A stretch of DNA of 64,000 nt from assembly GCA_009733775.1 (NCBI GenBank), contig WOGZ01000173.1, forward strand, positions 1 through 64,000. Direction: 5' to 3'. A program made the position numbers and the translations under genes. Under the pieces are notes generated by a model, which saw nothing but the letters and a program-made list of their open reading frames with translations, was not told where the DNA came from and ran no database searches. Source of the DNA: Alectoria sarmentosa. Lineage: Eukaryota > Ascomycota > Lecanoromycetes > Lecanorales > Parmeliaceae. This document shows, in pieces, positions 42,967 to 54,431 of this stretch; the first letter of the stretch is position 1, and each line of letters begins with the position of its first letter.

Positions 42967-44408
42967 GGTGTTGGAAATGCCTAAGCCAGCCTGCTCATGC
43001 CTGAATATTTCGTGCTGGAAGACTTCAGAGTCCGATTCAATGGAAGAAAAAGAGTTCTCTCGGTTAATGTTCGGGACAGCCATGATGCTAATATTTTGCC
43101 ACTCAGCCTTAACCGTCTTGTGATGTTAGGCTCAATAACACTCACGAGATTGTGTGTTGTTGATGTTTGAGGTTGATGAAGTTGCAAGAAATGGTATGGG
43201 GCCACCCCAAAGAAAGTGCTAGTGCTGCCTGGAAGACGCTGATTAGTCGTTGATTAGTCGTTGATTAGTCGTCAAAGGTGGTGGATACCATTCGTGCTCC
43301 GGAGAACCTACCCCTGACAATCTTGACAACTGTCCATGCATAGTGACGATGTTTGGGCATGAGGATGTAGTGGCTACTGGAAGCTATGTACCTCTAACTC
43401 TATCAGTGAGAGATCCCAATCTCGGATGTCCCCTGGGATTGAACCGCTGTAGGCATGTTACATACAGCCTTTCTGACCTTCGAGGGCCTATAGACATAAT
43501 CATTGTTCTCGGTGGACTACCTTTCAGATTAGTCTTTCTTTGCCAGTGTTTCTGCCTTGGACTGCAAGCCCCACGATTGAGCTCTGAATGCAGCACACAA
43601 AAGTTTTCAGTAGCAAACACAAGTCATGACTGGCCGCGTTCTCGTTACACCCGTCCTACATTCTCCGAGGCGTACTTTTATCATTATTGTACCTTTATGC
43701 ACCAATTTCACCCGTGTCAATAGGTATGGCTGAATTTTGATTTGAACCTTTTAGAGTCATATCTTTCTTGAATCGATATATTGTACACGTGCAGCACCAT
43801 GTCTCTCGAACAGAGGGAAACAGTCTCCGAGGCAGACGTGTTGCAAAGGCTCTAGACCCCATACGGTAAAGGGTAGCGGCAGATTGAAATGGTCATATTC
43901 AACGATAGTTATCAAGGAATAAACCAGCAACATATACCTGAAGAGGGCGGATACTGCTTCCAGCCAGCCCAGCAGCAAGCTCAGCAAACAGCAAGTCCAT
44001 CAAGAGCTCAGTAAAAATCTCATCCTAATAGGACAGGCCGAATTGAGTGAATTGGAGATCGGGGTGTTACATACTGTTATCAGGGTCTCTGTTATGAAGA
44101 GCAAGTGGAACCCGGGGATGATGGGGTTTTCATTGCTCGCTGTGTGAAATGAGAAGCTGTCTGAATGTAGCCATGCTTTCGTTTATAAGTGTATTGTCTG
44201 TCTACTTAAGTGTTGCAATATTTGATTCTATCTCCCCACTACTCACGCGACGAGAGCAAGATGTTACGGCTATGACTAGGATCGAAAGGAATACAGCATC
44301 TCAGCTATGGATGTGCTTGAGGATGATGTATCTTAACTGAAATGCAATCTCGTGGAGCAGCGTCATCTTTCCAGCACTACTCCCTTCTCCGCTTGCCAAT
44401 GGTATGTT
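42967..44408. other. Intergenic; PRS promoter side, no supported gene
   Basis: 1.4 kb without a convincing gene. It contains the 11-bp triplet repeat listed separately. Open frames (for example 43343-43723) lack motifs. Confidence 0.45.
43240..43272. repeat. 11-bp tandem repeat, three exact copies
   Basis: TGATTAGTCGT is repeated three times head to tail with no mismatch, about 275 bp upstream of the PRS start codon. It could be a microsatellite or a multiplied binding site. Confidence 0.85.
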
Positions 44409-45220
44409 TTATTGAGTGTGTGGAAACATTCCCGGTGGAACTATACCATCTCCAGTCCCTCTCAAGGCCGCTGCACCGATTGCTTGATGATCTTCTTCGT
44501 CTGTCGTCTGCCCATTGCTTTCGGAATTTTCCGTTTGGCCGGCAAGGGGAACAGAGTAACCATCCTCAAACAGGGTGTGGGATGGTGTCTGCGCTGCGAG
44601 TGAAGAATTGGCGCCTGTAACCCGATCGACTACTTCCTGCTCTCCATCCCCTTCATCCCCTTCATCCGCACTGATAGGACGCTCCTCGGCGCTACCCGAA
44701 CTCGATCCTGAAGGAGATGGGACAGGACCGTTTGCCATGCGAGCGGTGCATCGCTCGTCCACGACCGGAGTTCGGCGCACAAACCGCAAACAAAACTTTC
44801 CAGTTGTTTTCCACTGCTCCTGGCGCTGGGTGACAACGAGGAACATGCCGAATTCATTATCCAGATCTATCAAAATCTGAACCGGTATGTTCCCGTTCTC
44901 AGTCACCTGAATCGAACAAGCACTTCCAGCATCCGATTGAAACATGAAGCCCGCAACGACGGAGGTGTCTATGGAGCGGATGCCAGATAGTTCGGTCCAG
45001 TCTTCGTCGGCTTTGACGGTCTCACCGGTCTACATGTTGGAATCAGTGCAGTTTGAGGGGAGTGGGGTTGGAGACAGACCGTTGCTTTGACATGTCCTTC
45101 GAGGTTGGTTGATCCTTCGTCTCCCATGTCGATAAAAATCGGTGGCGTGAAGGTGCTTACACGCTGGTTTCCTTGAGAGTCTACGGAGGTCAGGGTGTGC
45201 AGGACACATCGAGGTGTCAT
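44409..45220 (-). CDS. Hypothetical protein with acidic C-terminus (5' end unresolved)
   Basis: Exons 45080-45220 and 44409-45029 are separated by a 50-nt intron (45030-45079, GTCTGT...GTAG), giving 253 aa from ATG 45220. The predicted core has beta-like alternation (VSTFTPPIFIDMGDEGSTNL, SIDTSVVAGFMFQSDAGSAC, NIPVQILIDLDNEFGMFLVV), and the C-terminal 110 residues are Ser/Glu/Asp-rich and disordered. Upstream of the Met the frame continues as LRVSKRQNLDNKTA, which looks coding, so an earlier exon is likely, perhaps from ATG 45360. No family is recognised. Confidence 0.55.
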
Positions 45221-45360
45221 AGCGGTCTTGTTGTCTAGATTCTGACGCTTTGAAACTCGTAATGAACGTTGAGGGTCTCTTGACGATTACCTGGAGATCT
45301 GTTGCCACAGCAATACGGGCTCAATGTTGTTTTAGTGCTGGCAAGATTGATGCCTTCCAT

Positions 45361-47582
45361 GCCGAAAGGAAACTTTATTTGCAGAAAATCGGGTTAGCAG
45401 GCAGTTCCTTCCATTTGTCACAACAAAATTGGATTGAGGACTTCAGAGGCCAGCTGGAGATTCTTTTGGCTATTTTCTATTGTCCAGTGACAAGCAATGG
45501 ATTTCTAGATAGTTCTTGGAAATCAGGTAAGTTTAGCTAACAGAACGTAGAGCTTAGCAACCTTCCAATCGAAGTGGCAACCTTGAGCGCCAGGCTTCGT
45601 CAATCATGTACGATCGTTTATAAAAGCTCAAGATAAGTGGCAAATAATAGGTAGATTCAGTTCAGGCTGGGTATCCAAAAGCTGTGACAAGGCGAAGCCT
45701 GACTCCACAGGGAACGCGTATGCCTTCATGACAGAATATGTCGATCTGCGGTGTCATGCTCAATCTTGAGACGACGAGAATGTGTCCGAGAGCATTTCAA
45801 AAGGCATTTGGGTCCCACCGGGTGGTCTCCACGTCGCTTTAACCCCTTGCTGCATTCGAAAGTCAGCGTCTCCGTGTTTCGGCAAAGACTGACTGATCGT
45901 CCCTCCGTTGAGACCGGTCCTCTAGTCGAGCTAGGGTTACTGATCATACCTTGCGGCCCGTTTCGCAGTAATAGTACGACTTGGACATTTGACCGAAGAA
46001 GCTATCTTGGATCAGCCCTTAGGACACGTGGATGTAGATAGCTTTCTTCGGCAATTTCTTCCAATCCATGGGAATATCGGGGTCATCTCTTGTTGACTTT
46101 TCGTTGTGCATCGGGAGACCAGTTGCCTTGAGGCGACTCTCGGCGAGCCCACCACCCTGTGAGGATATGAAGAGAAAACATCCCGAGCGATTGTTGAAAG
46201 CCATTTGCGCATGTTTTCCAGGTAATCAACCAAAAAAATTCGGCTCTTCCTGTCAAATCATACACTTGTTGCAAGGCGTTTTAGGCATCATCTCAAAGAT
46301 ATAGTACACAATGAAATCCTCAAACCCCAAAGATCATGACATTTTTGCCAGAATCGAGGGGTGGGCCACAAGGAACTCCTTTTCCTTGTTGAAAAGGTAG
46401 AGAAAGGGCTGGATCTATAGGCAATCTTGGATGATGATATCACGACGCTGCACTGGATTCGAAGAGAAGCCACAGGCCTTCCATTACAAAGAGTACCATG
46501 TTGTCTCTGTGCTGATGGATCCTGACGGCAAGGATGTGAAGGGGCTGTGAATGAACTAGCAGGGATTATAGTCTTGGCGCCTAAGCCAGAAATGTTAGTT
46601 TGTACGACGTGCGCTGCTTTGCTTTGTACACGTCAACAGAATGCAGTTATTCTATGCACCGCGAGCTGGCTTACCATACGATCAGAATACCGTTGGAACT
46701 TTTGTATGCAGAACCGACATCTTACTGAAACATTACTTGAACATGGTAGCAAACCTACTCGGCTTTGGAGCCATGAAGCCTGACCAAGGTGCAGAACATG
46801 TCGGATCCAACACCTCACACCTGCGCACTATCAAGATCTTTGTCACTGATGATCTGGCACCAACAATTGAAGAAGCTCGAAGAGCTCGATAGAGACCTGC
46901 GAGTATATAGGAGCAGCCCAAAGGGCTTGTCTCCATCATCATATATTTACAACCTAGTCCAATTGTGTCAAGAAAGTCACAGGCGGATAGCCTAGAATCT
47001 CACGCTAAACTTCGACTCGTCAAGGCAAATGGCTGGTACAGCTTCCGAAGAAAGGGAGCAGCCAAGCATGCTCATTGAATCTATTATTTGTCGAGCCGAG
47101 TTTGTAAGGTGGGCCACGGCTGATACCCCGCTGCTCACAACTTCCATGCACGTAAGTCGAAGGTCATTACATTATTGGCAAATGAGCGCTAATCGACTTG
47201 AGAGTAACAGCATCTGCCTATCTTGTCCATCACTACACAAGCCAAGGATTATTATACCACCGCGTGACCAGGAAATTTCGGCCGAAAGCATGCAGGTCTT
47301 CTCCGTGATTTAGAATAACTATCAGGCGAAGAAGCCGAGTATGAGCGAAGATCTCCGTATATGTTAATGCCGGAGCTATCCAGTCTGCGCTCAGATCCCT
47401 CTCCGAGTCTATGGAAAAGAGGGGTTGGGCGATAGTGGGAATTGTTTGCCCTCCTCTCTGAACCAACCCAGACCGGCCACCCATTTCCTACCACCAAACA
47501 GCTTCCCGACCTCTCACTGTCAATTATCAACGCTCATCAATACGATTGTCAAAACAAAAACTTTACGTGACCTGACATTGAA
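45361..47582. other. Intergenic; no supported gene
   Basis: 2.2 kb with many short overlapping frames and no motif. A minus-strand frame at 46019-46204 (MAFNNRSGCFLFISSQGGGL...) is the most protein-like but too short and unsupported to call. Confidence 0.4.
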
Positions 47583-48145
47583 ATGGCCTCCCAAATTTCC
47601 CTCAAGTTCCCCAAGAACAAAAAAGCGTTTTCCAAAAAACCAGAGCTGGCCACGATAACCGAAGACATTCTTTCTTCCCACCGGTACGGCCCTGCTATTC
47701 CCATTCGCAAATCTGAACTCGGAGGATTAATCTGACTTTTATCTCTAGACCTGATGTAGATATATCCTTCTACCATAACGGCATTCACTTCACCCTCGAC
47801 GAATGCCAACTGATATGCTCATTGCGCAAGCTGGGCGCAGACGATGACCTTGTCTCCGAGATCATCAAACATGAGCGAAGGTCCTCAGAGCCTGTCAACT
47901 GCGACGGCTTAAACCAGGACCTGCTGGATGCAAGTTCTGGTAACATGAAAAATAATAATACATTCTCCGTTGAAGCCGCCCTGGTAAAAGCGCAAAACGC
48001 ATACTTAGTGTGGATGGAGTACATGACTGGAGTAGTCTGGTGGTCAGATCTCTCTGTTTCCTTTTCGTACGACAGCCAATGGCTAAAGTTCTATCAGGTA
48101 TCAGGAGCGCGGTCGGGATCAGGAGGTTCTGGGGATGGCTCCTGA
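47583..48145 (+). CDS. Hypothetical orphan protein (165 aa, two exons)
   Basis: Exon 1 is 47583-47683 and exon 2 is 47749-48145, joined by a 65-nt GTACGG...CTCTAG intron in phase 2. The protein begins MASQISLKFPKNKKAFSKKP, then PDVDISFYHNGIHFTLDECQ and VEAALVKAQNAYLVWMEYMTGVVWW, and ends in a Gly/Ser tail. No signal peptide and no known family. It is the first of a run of small orphan genes on the plus strand that extends to 59.5 kb. Confidence 0.55.
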
Positions 48146-48639
48146 TCCTTTCAGCTGGATGACAATGATACCCCCGAGACCACTCCTTGGGGACATCAGT
48201 GAACCATGGTATTCTTGGAATGAGCCGGGGTGGGATATCGGACCGGCAGTCGATACGAGAACGGAGTGGAGATAGCACTGCGGAAGGCGGTGATACTTGG
48301 CAAAAAGCCGAGGGAGGGAATACGGATGGTCTCCGTTTATAAGACAAGTTTACTTTGGTGACTGGACCATTCCACATATAGTGATTGTTCTTCTGACTAA
48401 GACAACGTCTTTGTTGCGACGTGAGAGTCTTTGTTGGCCACGCGTGTCAAAGACTCTAATACTAATCAACACTTTAAATGTGCTTCTCCTCGCTTACCTA
48501 CTATCTTTCATGAGCCTACTCCTGTTAGATCTACTCACCCGCTTTACACGCTCTATTTCTCCAACCCACGCCTATCGCGATCTCACACAACGCAACTACC
48601 CAACTGGATACCTCCCGTATCGATTCTTCACACGTCAGA
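48146..48639. other. Intergenic with CAAAG/CTTTG inverted repeats
   Basis: Promoter side of the next orphan gene. It holds CAACGTCTTTGTTG near 48404 and the inverted repeat 48424-48457. Confidence 0.5.
48424..48457. promoter_or_regulatory. 10-bp perfect inverted repeat AGAGTCTTTG...CAAAGACTCT
   Basis: Arms 48424-48433 and 48448-48457 flank 14 nt, about 180 bp upstream of the ATG at 48640. The core CTTTG/CAAAG also occurs as palindromes or inverted repeats upstream of three other orphan genes in this region. Confidence 0.5.
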
Positions 48640-49413
48640 ATGCACCCTGAGAACGTCTGGGAGTGGCTTGATGCCGTCGACCAAGACCATCTTGATCCAC
48701 TAGATCAGTGGGGCATACCGCCGCCGCCGCGCCCACCTTGGAATACACCACCTCGATCCGACAGTCTCACTCACAGTAGTGAGGGAGAAACATACCAGCA
48801 ATACAACGAAATGCGCAACGCAGAGGCAGCGAGCCTCTTGAAAGCCATGCCGCCTGCGGGGATCCTCTTACGGAACGGAAGCATCAGAGTCACCCAACAA
48901 AATCCAAGGTTCTTCGCATGGGATGTGAAGAACGAGAATCATCCTCAATCTCTGCTTCCTGGCTTCCCTACAAGTTTGGCGCCCGATGCGGAGAACAAGA
49001 ACAATCCTATGTCGCTAGGACCTGGCTTTCCTGCCAGTTCTGTAGCTACCGGTGAACGAACAGATACTTCTTCTCCCCGCGAATTGCAAGTTTCAGGAAG
49101 AGAGGGCAACGAGCGTTTGAAAAACCCCAAAAGACTGCCCGGCTCTGTAGGGCGAAGTCGCGATCTGGGCCACTCGGGGTCCTTACATTCGATCCCAACC
49201 ATTCACGTCGAAGTCAGAGATCCAGTCGCTATCAACTGCCAAGGTGCAAGAGTCGTTGGAGGTCACCAGCAGAATGGTCTCCAAAGCCTCCCAAGTATGA
49301 GAGATAAGCCACGGAGGAACACTACTGCGGGAGAAGGAGCGCTTCATCGAAGGAACGCTATCAGGAGACCCTCGAACGTACGTGCAGAGCCCAAAGCCCG
49401 TCCACAACGCTGA
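48640..49413 (+). CDS. Hypothetical disordered protein (257 aa)
   Basis: An unbroken frame from ATG 48640: MHPENVWEWLDAVDQDHLDP followed by a Pro run and long Ser/Arg/Asn-rich sequence. An internal near-repeat of about 20 residues occurs (ENHPQSLLPGFPTSLAPDAE versus NKNNPMSLGPGFPASSVATGE), which argues for real coding sequence. No domain or signal peptide. Part of the orphan-gene run. Confidence 0.55.
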   Translation: MHPENVWEWLDAVDQDHLDPLDQWGIPPPPRPPWNTPPRSDSLTHSSEGETYQQYNEMRNAEAASLLKAMPPAGILLRNGSIRVTQQNPRFFAWDVKNENHPQSLLPGFPTSLAPDAENKNNPMSLGPGFPASSVATGERTDTSSPRELQVSGREGNERLKNPKRLPGSVGRSRDLGHSGSLHSIPTIHVEVRDPVAINCQGARVVGGHQQNGLQSLPSMRDKPRRNTTAGEGALHRRNAIRRPSNVRAEPKARPQR

Positions 49414-50317
49414 TGATTAGCACAGTGGACCTATTGAGACGCCCACTTTCTACTACCGTGGGGCATTGGAGTATGTCTTCTGGGCATTTTTCCGAGAAGA
49501 CACTTCTCATTTCCATAGCAAGGCGAGCTTCCAGCATATGATTTCAAACACCTCTCTGTTGCACTGCAAATCCGAAATCCCTCTTCCACCAGCTGTGTAT
49601 TGATGTGGAGTACCACGCCGCTGGCTCTTTGCATTTCCGTTGCGCACATTTTAATACAGTCCATTTGGGGTATTTCTCTTTGGATCCAGCTTTGATTCTA
49701 TCGGTAGCTTGCAGTAACGATGCCGGGTCTCTGCATGCTTGCTTACTGGCTAGAGGCCACTTCTTTGTTCTGACTCAGCTTGAGTGCTGGTGGCTCATGT
49801 TCTGACGTCCTTCATACAGGTAGCTGAAATGATCAGAATCTTTCTGAGGAGCCGATGTGGGGTCGGCGTTAGGTCTGTATGCTTACAAGATTTTTTCATT
49901 TCTTCTTATTCGTAGATGCGGTCTTGGTATTGCTGACACCTACTCGTACAGATTCTATACAAAGACAGTGAGATTCTCATCACACAACATCACGCAAATT
50001 GAAAATGTTCAAGAACTAACACAATGAGATTTCTAAGGCAGGTACTTTACAATCTCGATGTCCTAGAACAATGGATTTGGCTAACGAACACAATGACCTT
50101 GTCTGTAAAGTCCATCTCTTTGTTCACATGAGACTCCAAGATAACGAGCTTCTATATTCTAGACCTTCGACAGGCTCTTTCCTACTCAAGCATCCTCTCG
50201 TCCCACACTCAACCCAAAACCTCCGACGCAGAAGCGGCCCTCGAATTCAAATTCAAATCCGACAAATATCCAGAAACTCGCAAAAACAAATCCGCGCCAC
50301 AACAACACGAACTTTCA
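49414..50317. other. Intergenic; no supported gene
   Basis: Short frames only; nothing is recognised. Confidence 0.45.
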
Positions 50318-51013
50318 ATGTCGCTCTCTTCCACAAACTTGTCACCGCAAATCACAGCAGCGTCAAGCCCAAAACCCATCTCGGACCCCCCCAAAAAGCT
50401 CCGACGCGTCGCCAGCAAACTCTTTCATCAAAAGATCAAACTTCCCATCATGGACAAAGAGGATATAAACTTGCCAGCAGAACTCGGCTCCACGGGAATA
50501 ATAATGCAAGCCGCGAGCTTCGTGACCTTCTTCATCCGGCCAACAACAACCGAGGCCCCTCGTCGGGCTCAAATCGTCGACCTACTCAAGGCCACCACCA
50601 CCATGACCCGGACCATCATCCGTCCACCACAACCAGCGCCGCGCATATACACGGAAGATTATTATTATTATTCGACGCTGCCACCACCACCACCACGCTC
50701 CCAAACAGACCTCCTCAACGGCCCCGAGCTCCGCCTTCAGAAATCCTTCCATTCGACACCGCAGCGCTCGCCGCCGACGGAGACGGAGACGGGCACGCCG
50801 CCGCTAAGGAGGAATCCGCAGCAGGTTTTCGTCTTCGAAGCCACTTCGGATCGTGAGGCTGAGGCGGTCCTTGATGACGCCGCGGTGGATTACGCGGGCT
50901 CTTATGAACGGCTGGACGACGACGAGGGCTCGGATGTCGACTGGAGCCTATTGGACCTTCCGGAGAAGGTGTACGGAGGGTTAGCGAATGAGAGTCGTCA
51001 TGGTCTGGTTTAG
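50318..51013 (+). CDS. Orphan protein, NPQQVF family member 1 (231 aa)
   Basis: I prefer this frame over the overlapping one at 50071-50856 because its C-terminal part, RRNPQQVFVFEATSDREAEAVLDD, matches GNPQQVFTFSATDEVPMNTVLDD of the gene at 52525-53052. The middle is Thr/Pro-rich with a run of six prolines and YYYY, and the C-terminus is acidic (ERLDDDEGSDVDWSLLDLP). A basic PPKKLRRVASKLFHQK lies near the N-terminus. No signal peptide and no known domain. Confidence 0.6.
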   Translation: MSLSSTNLSPQITAASSPKPISDPPKKLRRVASKLFHQKIKLPIMDKEDINLPAELGSTGIIMQAASFVTFFIRPTTTEAPRRAQIVDLLKATTTMTRTIIRPPQPAPRIYTEDYYYYSTLPPPPPRSQTDLLNGPELRLQKSFHSTPQRSPPTETETGTPPLRRNPQQVFVFEATSDREAEAVLDDAAVDYAGSYERLDDDEGSDVDWSLLDLPEKVYGGLANESRHGLV

Positions 51014-51463
51014 GACTTGGGATTAATTGTATAGCAGGTTTGTGTTTTTGGATGAGGCGTTGGAGTTTGGTATGCTTATGGGGTTGCTACTACTGCTGCT
51101 AATTACTCCGCCATAGACTTCATACAAAGGTTTCGATGTATTTCGTCATACCATACCATGCAGACTTTGTAAGGCATAAATTCAAGACCCTGCTTGTAGA
51201 ATAGAGACCTCGCTTACCGTGACAGTAGTCTTGTCCATTGTACTCTCACCCTAGTTGCACATAATGACTTCTTTGTGTCATTTAGGTCTCCACAATTGTG
51301 GAACCTTGTATATATCCTTGGACCCCCGCCGGAAATAATCCTCTCATATTTCATCCCTTTCAGCTTTTCAACACGCAACAAGTCGCAAGACCCAACAAGA
51401 CTGTTCAACACCCAGGTATATACTCTGAGCTCAAAATACTTGGAGCCACCGTCAAACTCTCCT
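51014..51463. other. Intergenic; 5' region of next orphan gene
   Basis: No supported gene. The coding frame of the next gene stays open upstream to 51275 without an ATG that would be preferred. Confidence 0.45.
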
Positions 51464-51985
51464 ATGCAATCAATCTTAAAATTAGCCTCTATGGAGAAGC
51501 AACCGCTTGCAGAGGCCACAACGACTGAAGGTACACAACCATCCATGGAGTCCCCCAGCTTGGGAAAGCAACGGCTCTCAAAAGCCAAACAAGAAGTGAC
51601 CCATCCTTCCAAAAACATCAAGAAGTTGGTACGCAAGCTGACCAAGAAAGTGAAGCCATCCAAGGACAAAAAAGACGCTTCCCTACAACCAGAAGAGCAA
51701 GAGTCGGCCGAGGACAAGCTGGCAGGGTTCATGAGTAGGAACCCCGACCTATTCATGCCGGCAGAAGAAGAAGAGGCATCGAAACAGGCGAGCCTTGAGA
51801 TCCCGGAGCCAGTCGCCCGAGTGAGGGCCCTTTCGCGGAGCCAGCGCGAACTGGAACGGTTGGAAAATCCTCTGATTCTGGACCCTACGCCTGAGGAAGA
51901 AGTGGTGGAACAGAGGCGGAATAGGGAGACGATGAGGCAGTCTAGGACCGCGCGGTTTCGGAAACGCTTGGAGGAGTATTTCTGA
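51464..51985 (+). CDS. Hypothetical charged protein (173 aa)
   Basis: ATG 51464 (or 51491, MEKQPLAE) opens a highly charged protein: a Lys-rich block KNIKKLVRKLTKKVKPSKDK, an acidic block QPEEQESAEDKLAGFMSRNP, then RVRALSRSQRELERLENP and an Arg-rich end RTARFRKRLEEYF. It is likely helical with no membrane segment. The conserved-looking LSRSQRELERLENPLIL could be a short structured unit. No family is recognised. Confidence 0.55.
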   Translation: MQSILKLASMEKQPLAEATTTEGTQPSMESPSLGKQRLSKAKQEVTHPSKNIKKLVRKLTKKVKPSKDKKDASLQPEEQESAEDKLAGFMSRNPDLFMPAEEEEASKQASLEIPEPVARVRALSRSQRELERLENPLILDPTPEEEVVEQRRNRETMRQSRTARFRKRLEEYF

Positions 51986-52524
51986 GTTGTGCAGTGTGGA
52001 AGCTTGCTTTCGAGCGAGTTGTTAGGGATGGAATTCTGGTCGCGACTCGGTCTGTGCGGTATTATGATTTCGTTGGTCGTTTCTGCGGGCTTAGTAATTT
52101 CTTAGCTAATCTCTCGTCGTTCAAGCCTTCGGAATTGGTTCACAATTTCTTGATATCGTGAAACGCTTGAAGAACAGTCTACATCGAGAACATCTTCTTC
52201 GCAAACAAGACCCGTCAATCTTGACAATGGCATTTAAAGGGGTAAGGTCCTTTGTTCATGCCAAGATCGAACGTGACAATAGCCTTTATCCAAACAAAGG
52301 CTCCTGTCTCGTAGGTCGTAGTCTTTGTTTGGTCCATGCTGATAGGGCCGTCCTTTTTCCTCTTTCCTTGACGCTCTCTTCAAAGATCGTGCCTCTAAAT
52401 GGTATCAGGACTGTTCTATATCTCGAAGCTTTCGAGAGTCAGATGGTCACAGACCGCACAAGCTAGCAATATCTCAACATCAGTGTCCTCGAACTCGTTA
52501 CAATCGTAATGACAGATTGGAACC
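51986..52524. other. Intergenic with CAAAG/CTTTG inverted repeats
   Basis: No gene. Contains the inverted repeat listed next and AGCCTTT...AAAGGCT (52281-52302). Confidence 0.45.
52290..52332. promoter_or_regulatory. 10-bp perfect inverted repeat CCAAACAAAG...CTTTGTTTGG
   Basis: Arms 52290-52299 and 52323-52332, spacer 23 nt, about 190 bp upstream of ATG 52525. It shares the CAAAG/CTTTG core with elements upstream of other orphan genes. Confidence 0.5.
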
Positions 52525-53052
52525 ATGCGTCTGCATCCTCACAAAAAATGGGCCTCGAAACACCCTTCCACCAAACCCGCGAAGAACACCCCAATCAAGA
52601 TTGCGAGAAAATGTTACCTGAAAGCAAACGGCCTCTACGCCCGAACATCGAACCTTTTCCTCCGCCGGGATGATCTCCCTCTCCAATCCCAACTCAACGA
52701 CCGAGAGCTGCAGCTTCAGGAGTATCTCAACGCGGAAAGGGAGACGAGGGGCAATGGGTCGCCGATACACGGTAACCCACAGCAGGTATTTACTTTCTCT
52801 GCGACGGATGAAGTTCCGATGAATACGGTTCTGGACGACTTTACAGAGTTTGTGGATCCGGTGCCTGTGGATGAACGTGATTTGGAGTTCGTCATGATAC
52901 CGTCGCTGGCGCCACGAACGGAAAATGCTTATCAGCGCATGGTGGATAGGTCTCATAGGAGGATGGTGCAGGGTTTGTTGGGAGCTCCTTTTGATGTGGA
53001 TATGACGACGGTGATGCGGATGGAACGCAGACTATCGGCGCAAGGATTCTGA
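52525..53052 (+). CDS. Orphan protein, NPQQVF family member 2 (175 aa)
   Basis: A single exon from ATG 52525. The N-terminus is basic (MRLHPHKKWASKHPSTKPAK). The centre GNPQQVFTFSATDEVPMNTVLDD aligns with the gene at 50318-51013, including the spacing to VLDD. The C-terminus is predicted helical (NAYQRMVDRSHRRMVQGLLG). No signal peptide, no known domain. The two paralogues lie 2.2 kb apart in the same orientation, with one unrelated orphan between them. Confidence 0.62.
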   Translation: MRLHPHKKWASKHPSTKPAKNTPIKIARKCYLKANGLYARTSNLFLRRDDLPLQSQLNDRELQLQEYLNAERETRGNGSPIHGNPQQVFTFSATDEVPMNTVLDDFTEFVDPVPVDERDLEFVMIPSLAPRTENAYQRMVDRSHRRMVQGLLGAPFDVDMTTVMRMERRLSAQGF

Positions 53053-53227
53053 AGTTGGGAATGGTAAGGAGGTGAGTGTGGCGGTCGGTGGTTTCAATGC
53101 TCTGGCAGCATAGATTCTGTAGATGCGTCTTCGGTGCAGTTGTTGCTGCCTCAACCCTGAAGGGGTCCAAATACGGTTGAGGTATATGTAGAATGGATGT
53201 CCCCACCACATTAGATTTATGAGTCAC

Positions 53228-54431
53228 TCATATTGATTCCGCGACAGGACCGGTGATGTCGTTGCGAGTTCTGAGTTCTTCGAGATCCGTGAGACAGTGT
53301 TGGTCCTCGATTTTGAGAAATGCCGGTTTCTTTGAATCCTTGGACCGAAGACGAGCCACGTTGCTGGAGACGTAGTTCCGGGAGTCCTTACCGCGGAGTA
53401 TTCTCTTGAAGACCGGTGGAGACATAGGCAAGCAAGCAGCGATAAGCCCTATACAGGGTTCTAGAACAGTCACGATACTGGCTTTTGCAATATCATAGGT
53501 GAAGTCGTTCATGTTGAACTGGGCTGCAATTACGACCCGAATGATCGAGATCAGGCAAACTCTGTCCCGGCTGTTACTATAATAAAATCTAATAGTCATT
53601 TGACCAATACGTACAAGATGCCGAGAGCAAATACAACAGTAAGAGCTATCTTTCTTCGTTGGGAAATCTTTTGTAGCCTCCATACCAAACGCATTGGTAA
53701 AATAACTATGGCCAAGTCGATAACGATGTTGACGATACCATCAGCAAGAAAAGAAGTCTTGAAAGATCCACAAGTGCCTTGAAGAAGCGGATCCCAGTTT
53801 TCGGCGAATGGTCGGCAATTTAGAAAGGCCTCGAGGATGATGCCAACACCAAACGAGAGGACGAGGGCCATGACTGCATATGTTGCATAGCGAAAGATAG
53901 TTACCAGCCCGAATATGGTAAGATAGAAATGTAAGATTGAGAGCTTGACTGATGTGTTCGCTGCGGCCCAAACGCAGGTTATTGCTGGAATGATCTAAGA
54001 TTATCAACTTTCTATCTCGACGACTCGGTTTTGGATACTTAGTATGTAGTATACCTTCAAGGTGACAGTTATATTAGCTGAACGCACGTTCGCCAGATGC
54101 TGTCCCGATCCTCCCAGGGAAGTGACTTCTTGTTGTCAGTCATGAGCGCTGTCCTAGTGATTATCTGCTTACTTAGGATATCGGTCACAAGGGTAGCGAC
54201 GATTAGAGGCTGGTGTTGATCAGCTTGGGATCTGACCCCACAAAAAGGCTATCGTACCCAAGCCAAGAGCGCTGCATAATCATTGAAACTCAGCTGAACG
54301 CCTTGGATCCTCCTAGATATGCATCGAATACAAAGTGCAAGAGCTGCGAGTATAACAAAAACCGCGTTTATTGCAATTGAAGCGGCTGCGAGAGGAGCTC
54401 TCTCGGCGAGGCTAAGAGATCTTTGATACAT
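53228..54431 (-). CDS. Fungal rhodopsin-domain integral membrane protein (Pth11-related)
   Basis: Five exons: 54258-54431, 54173-54209, 54055-54128, 53615-53994 and 53228-53570, giving 335 aa with consistent phases. Helices include AINAVFVILAALALCIRC and LIVATLVTDIL. Family landmarks are FNDYAALLAW (DDY-type), GGSGQHLANV, TSVKLSILHFYLTIF (the KxSILxFYxxIF motif), CRPFAENWDP, CGSFKTSFLADGIVNIVIDL, ILPMRLVWRLQ and RVCLISIIRVV. This is the seven-helix layout of the fungal rhodopsin-domain family, often called Pth11-like without the CFEM domain. A plasma-membrane sensor role is assumed from the family. It is intact, in contrast to the related gene at 6914-8055. The acceptor of intron 2 could be 54129 or 54126. 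Confidence 0.9.

Noticed and set aside
46019..46204. Protein-like 61-codon minus-strand frame
   Set aside because: Too short, no partner exons found, no recognised family.
50071..50856. 261-codon frame overlapping the orphan gene at 50318
   Set aside because: The overlapping frame 50318-51013 shares a conserved block with a paralogue, whereas this one does not.
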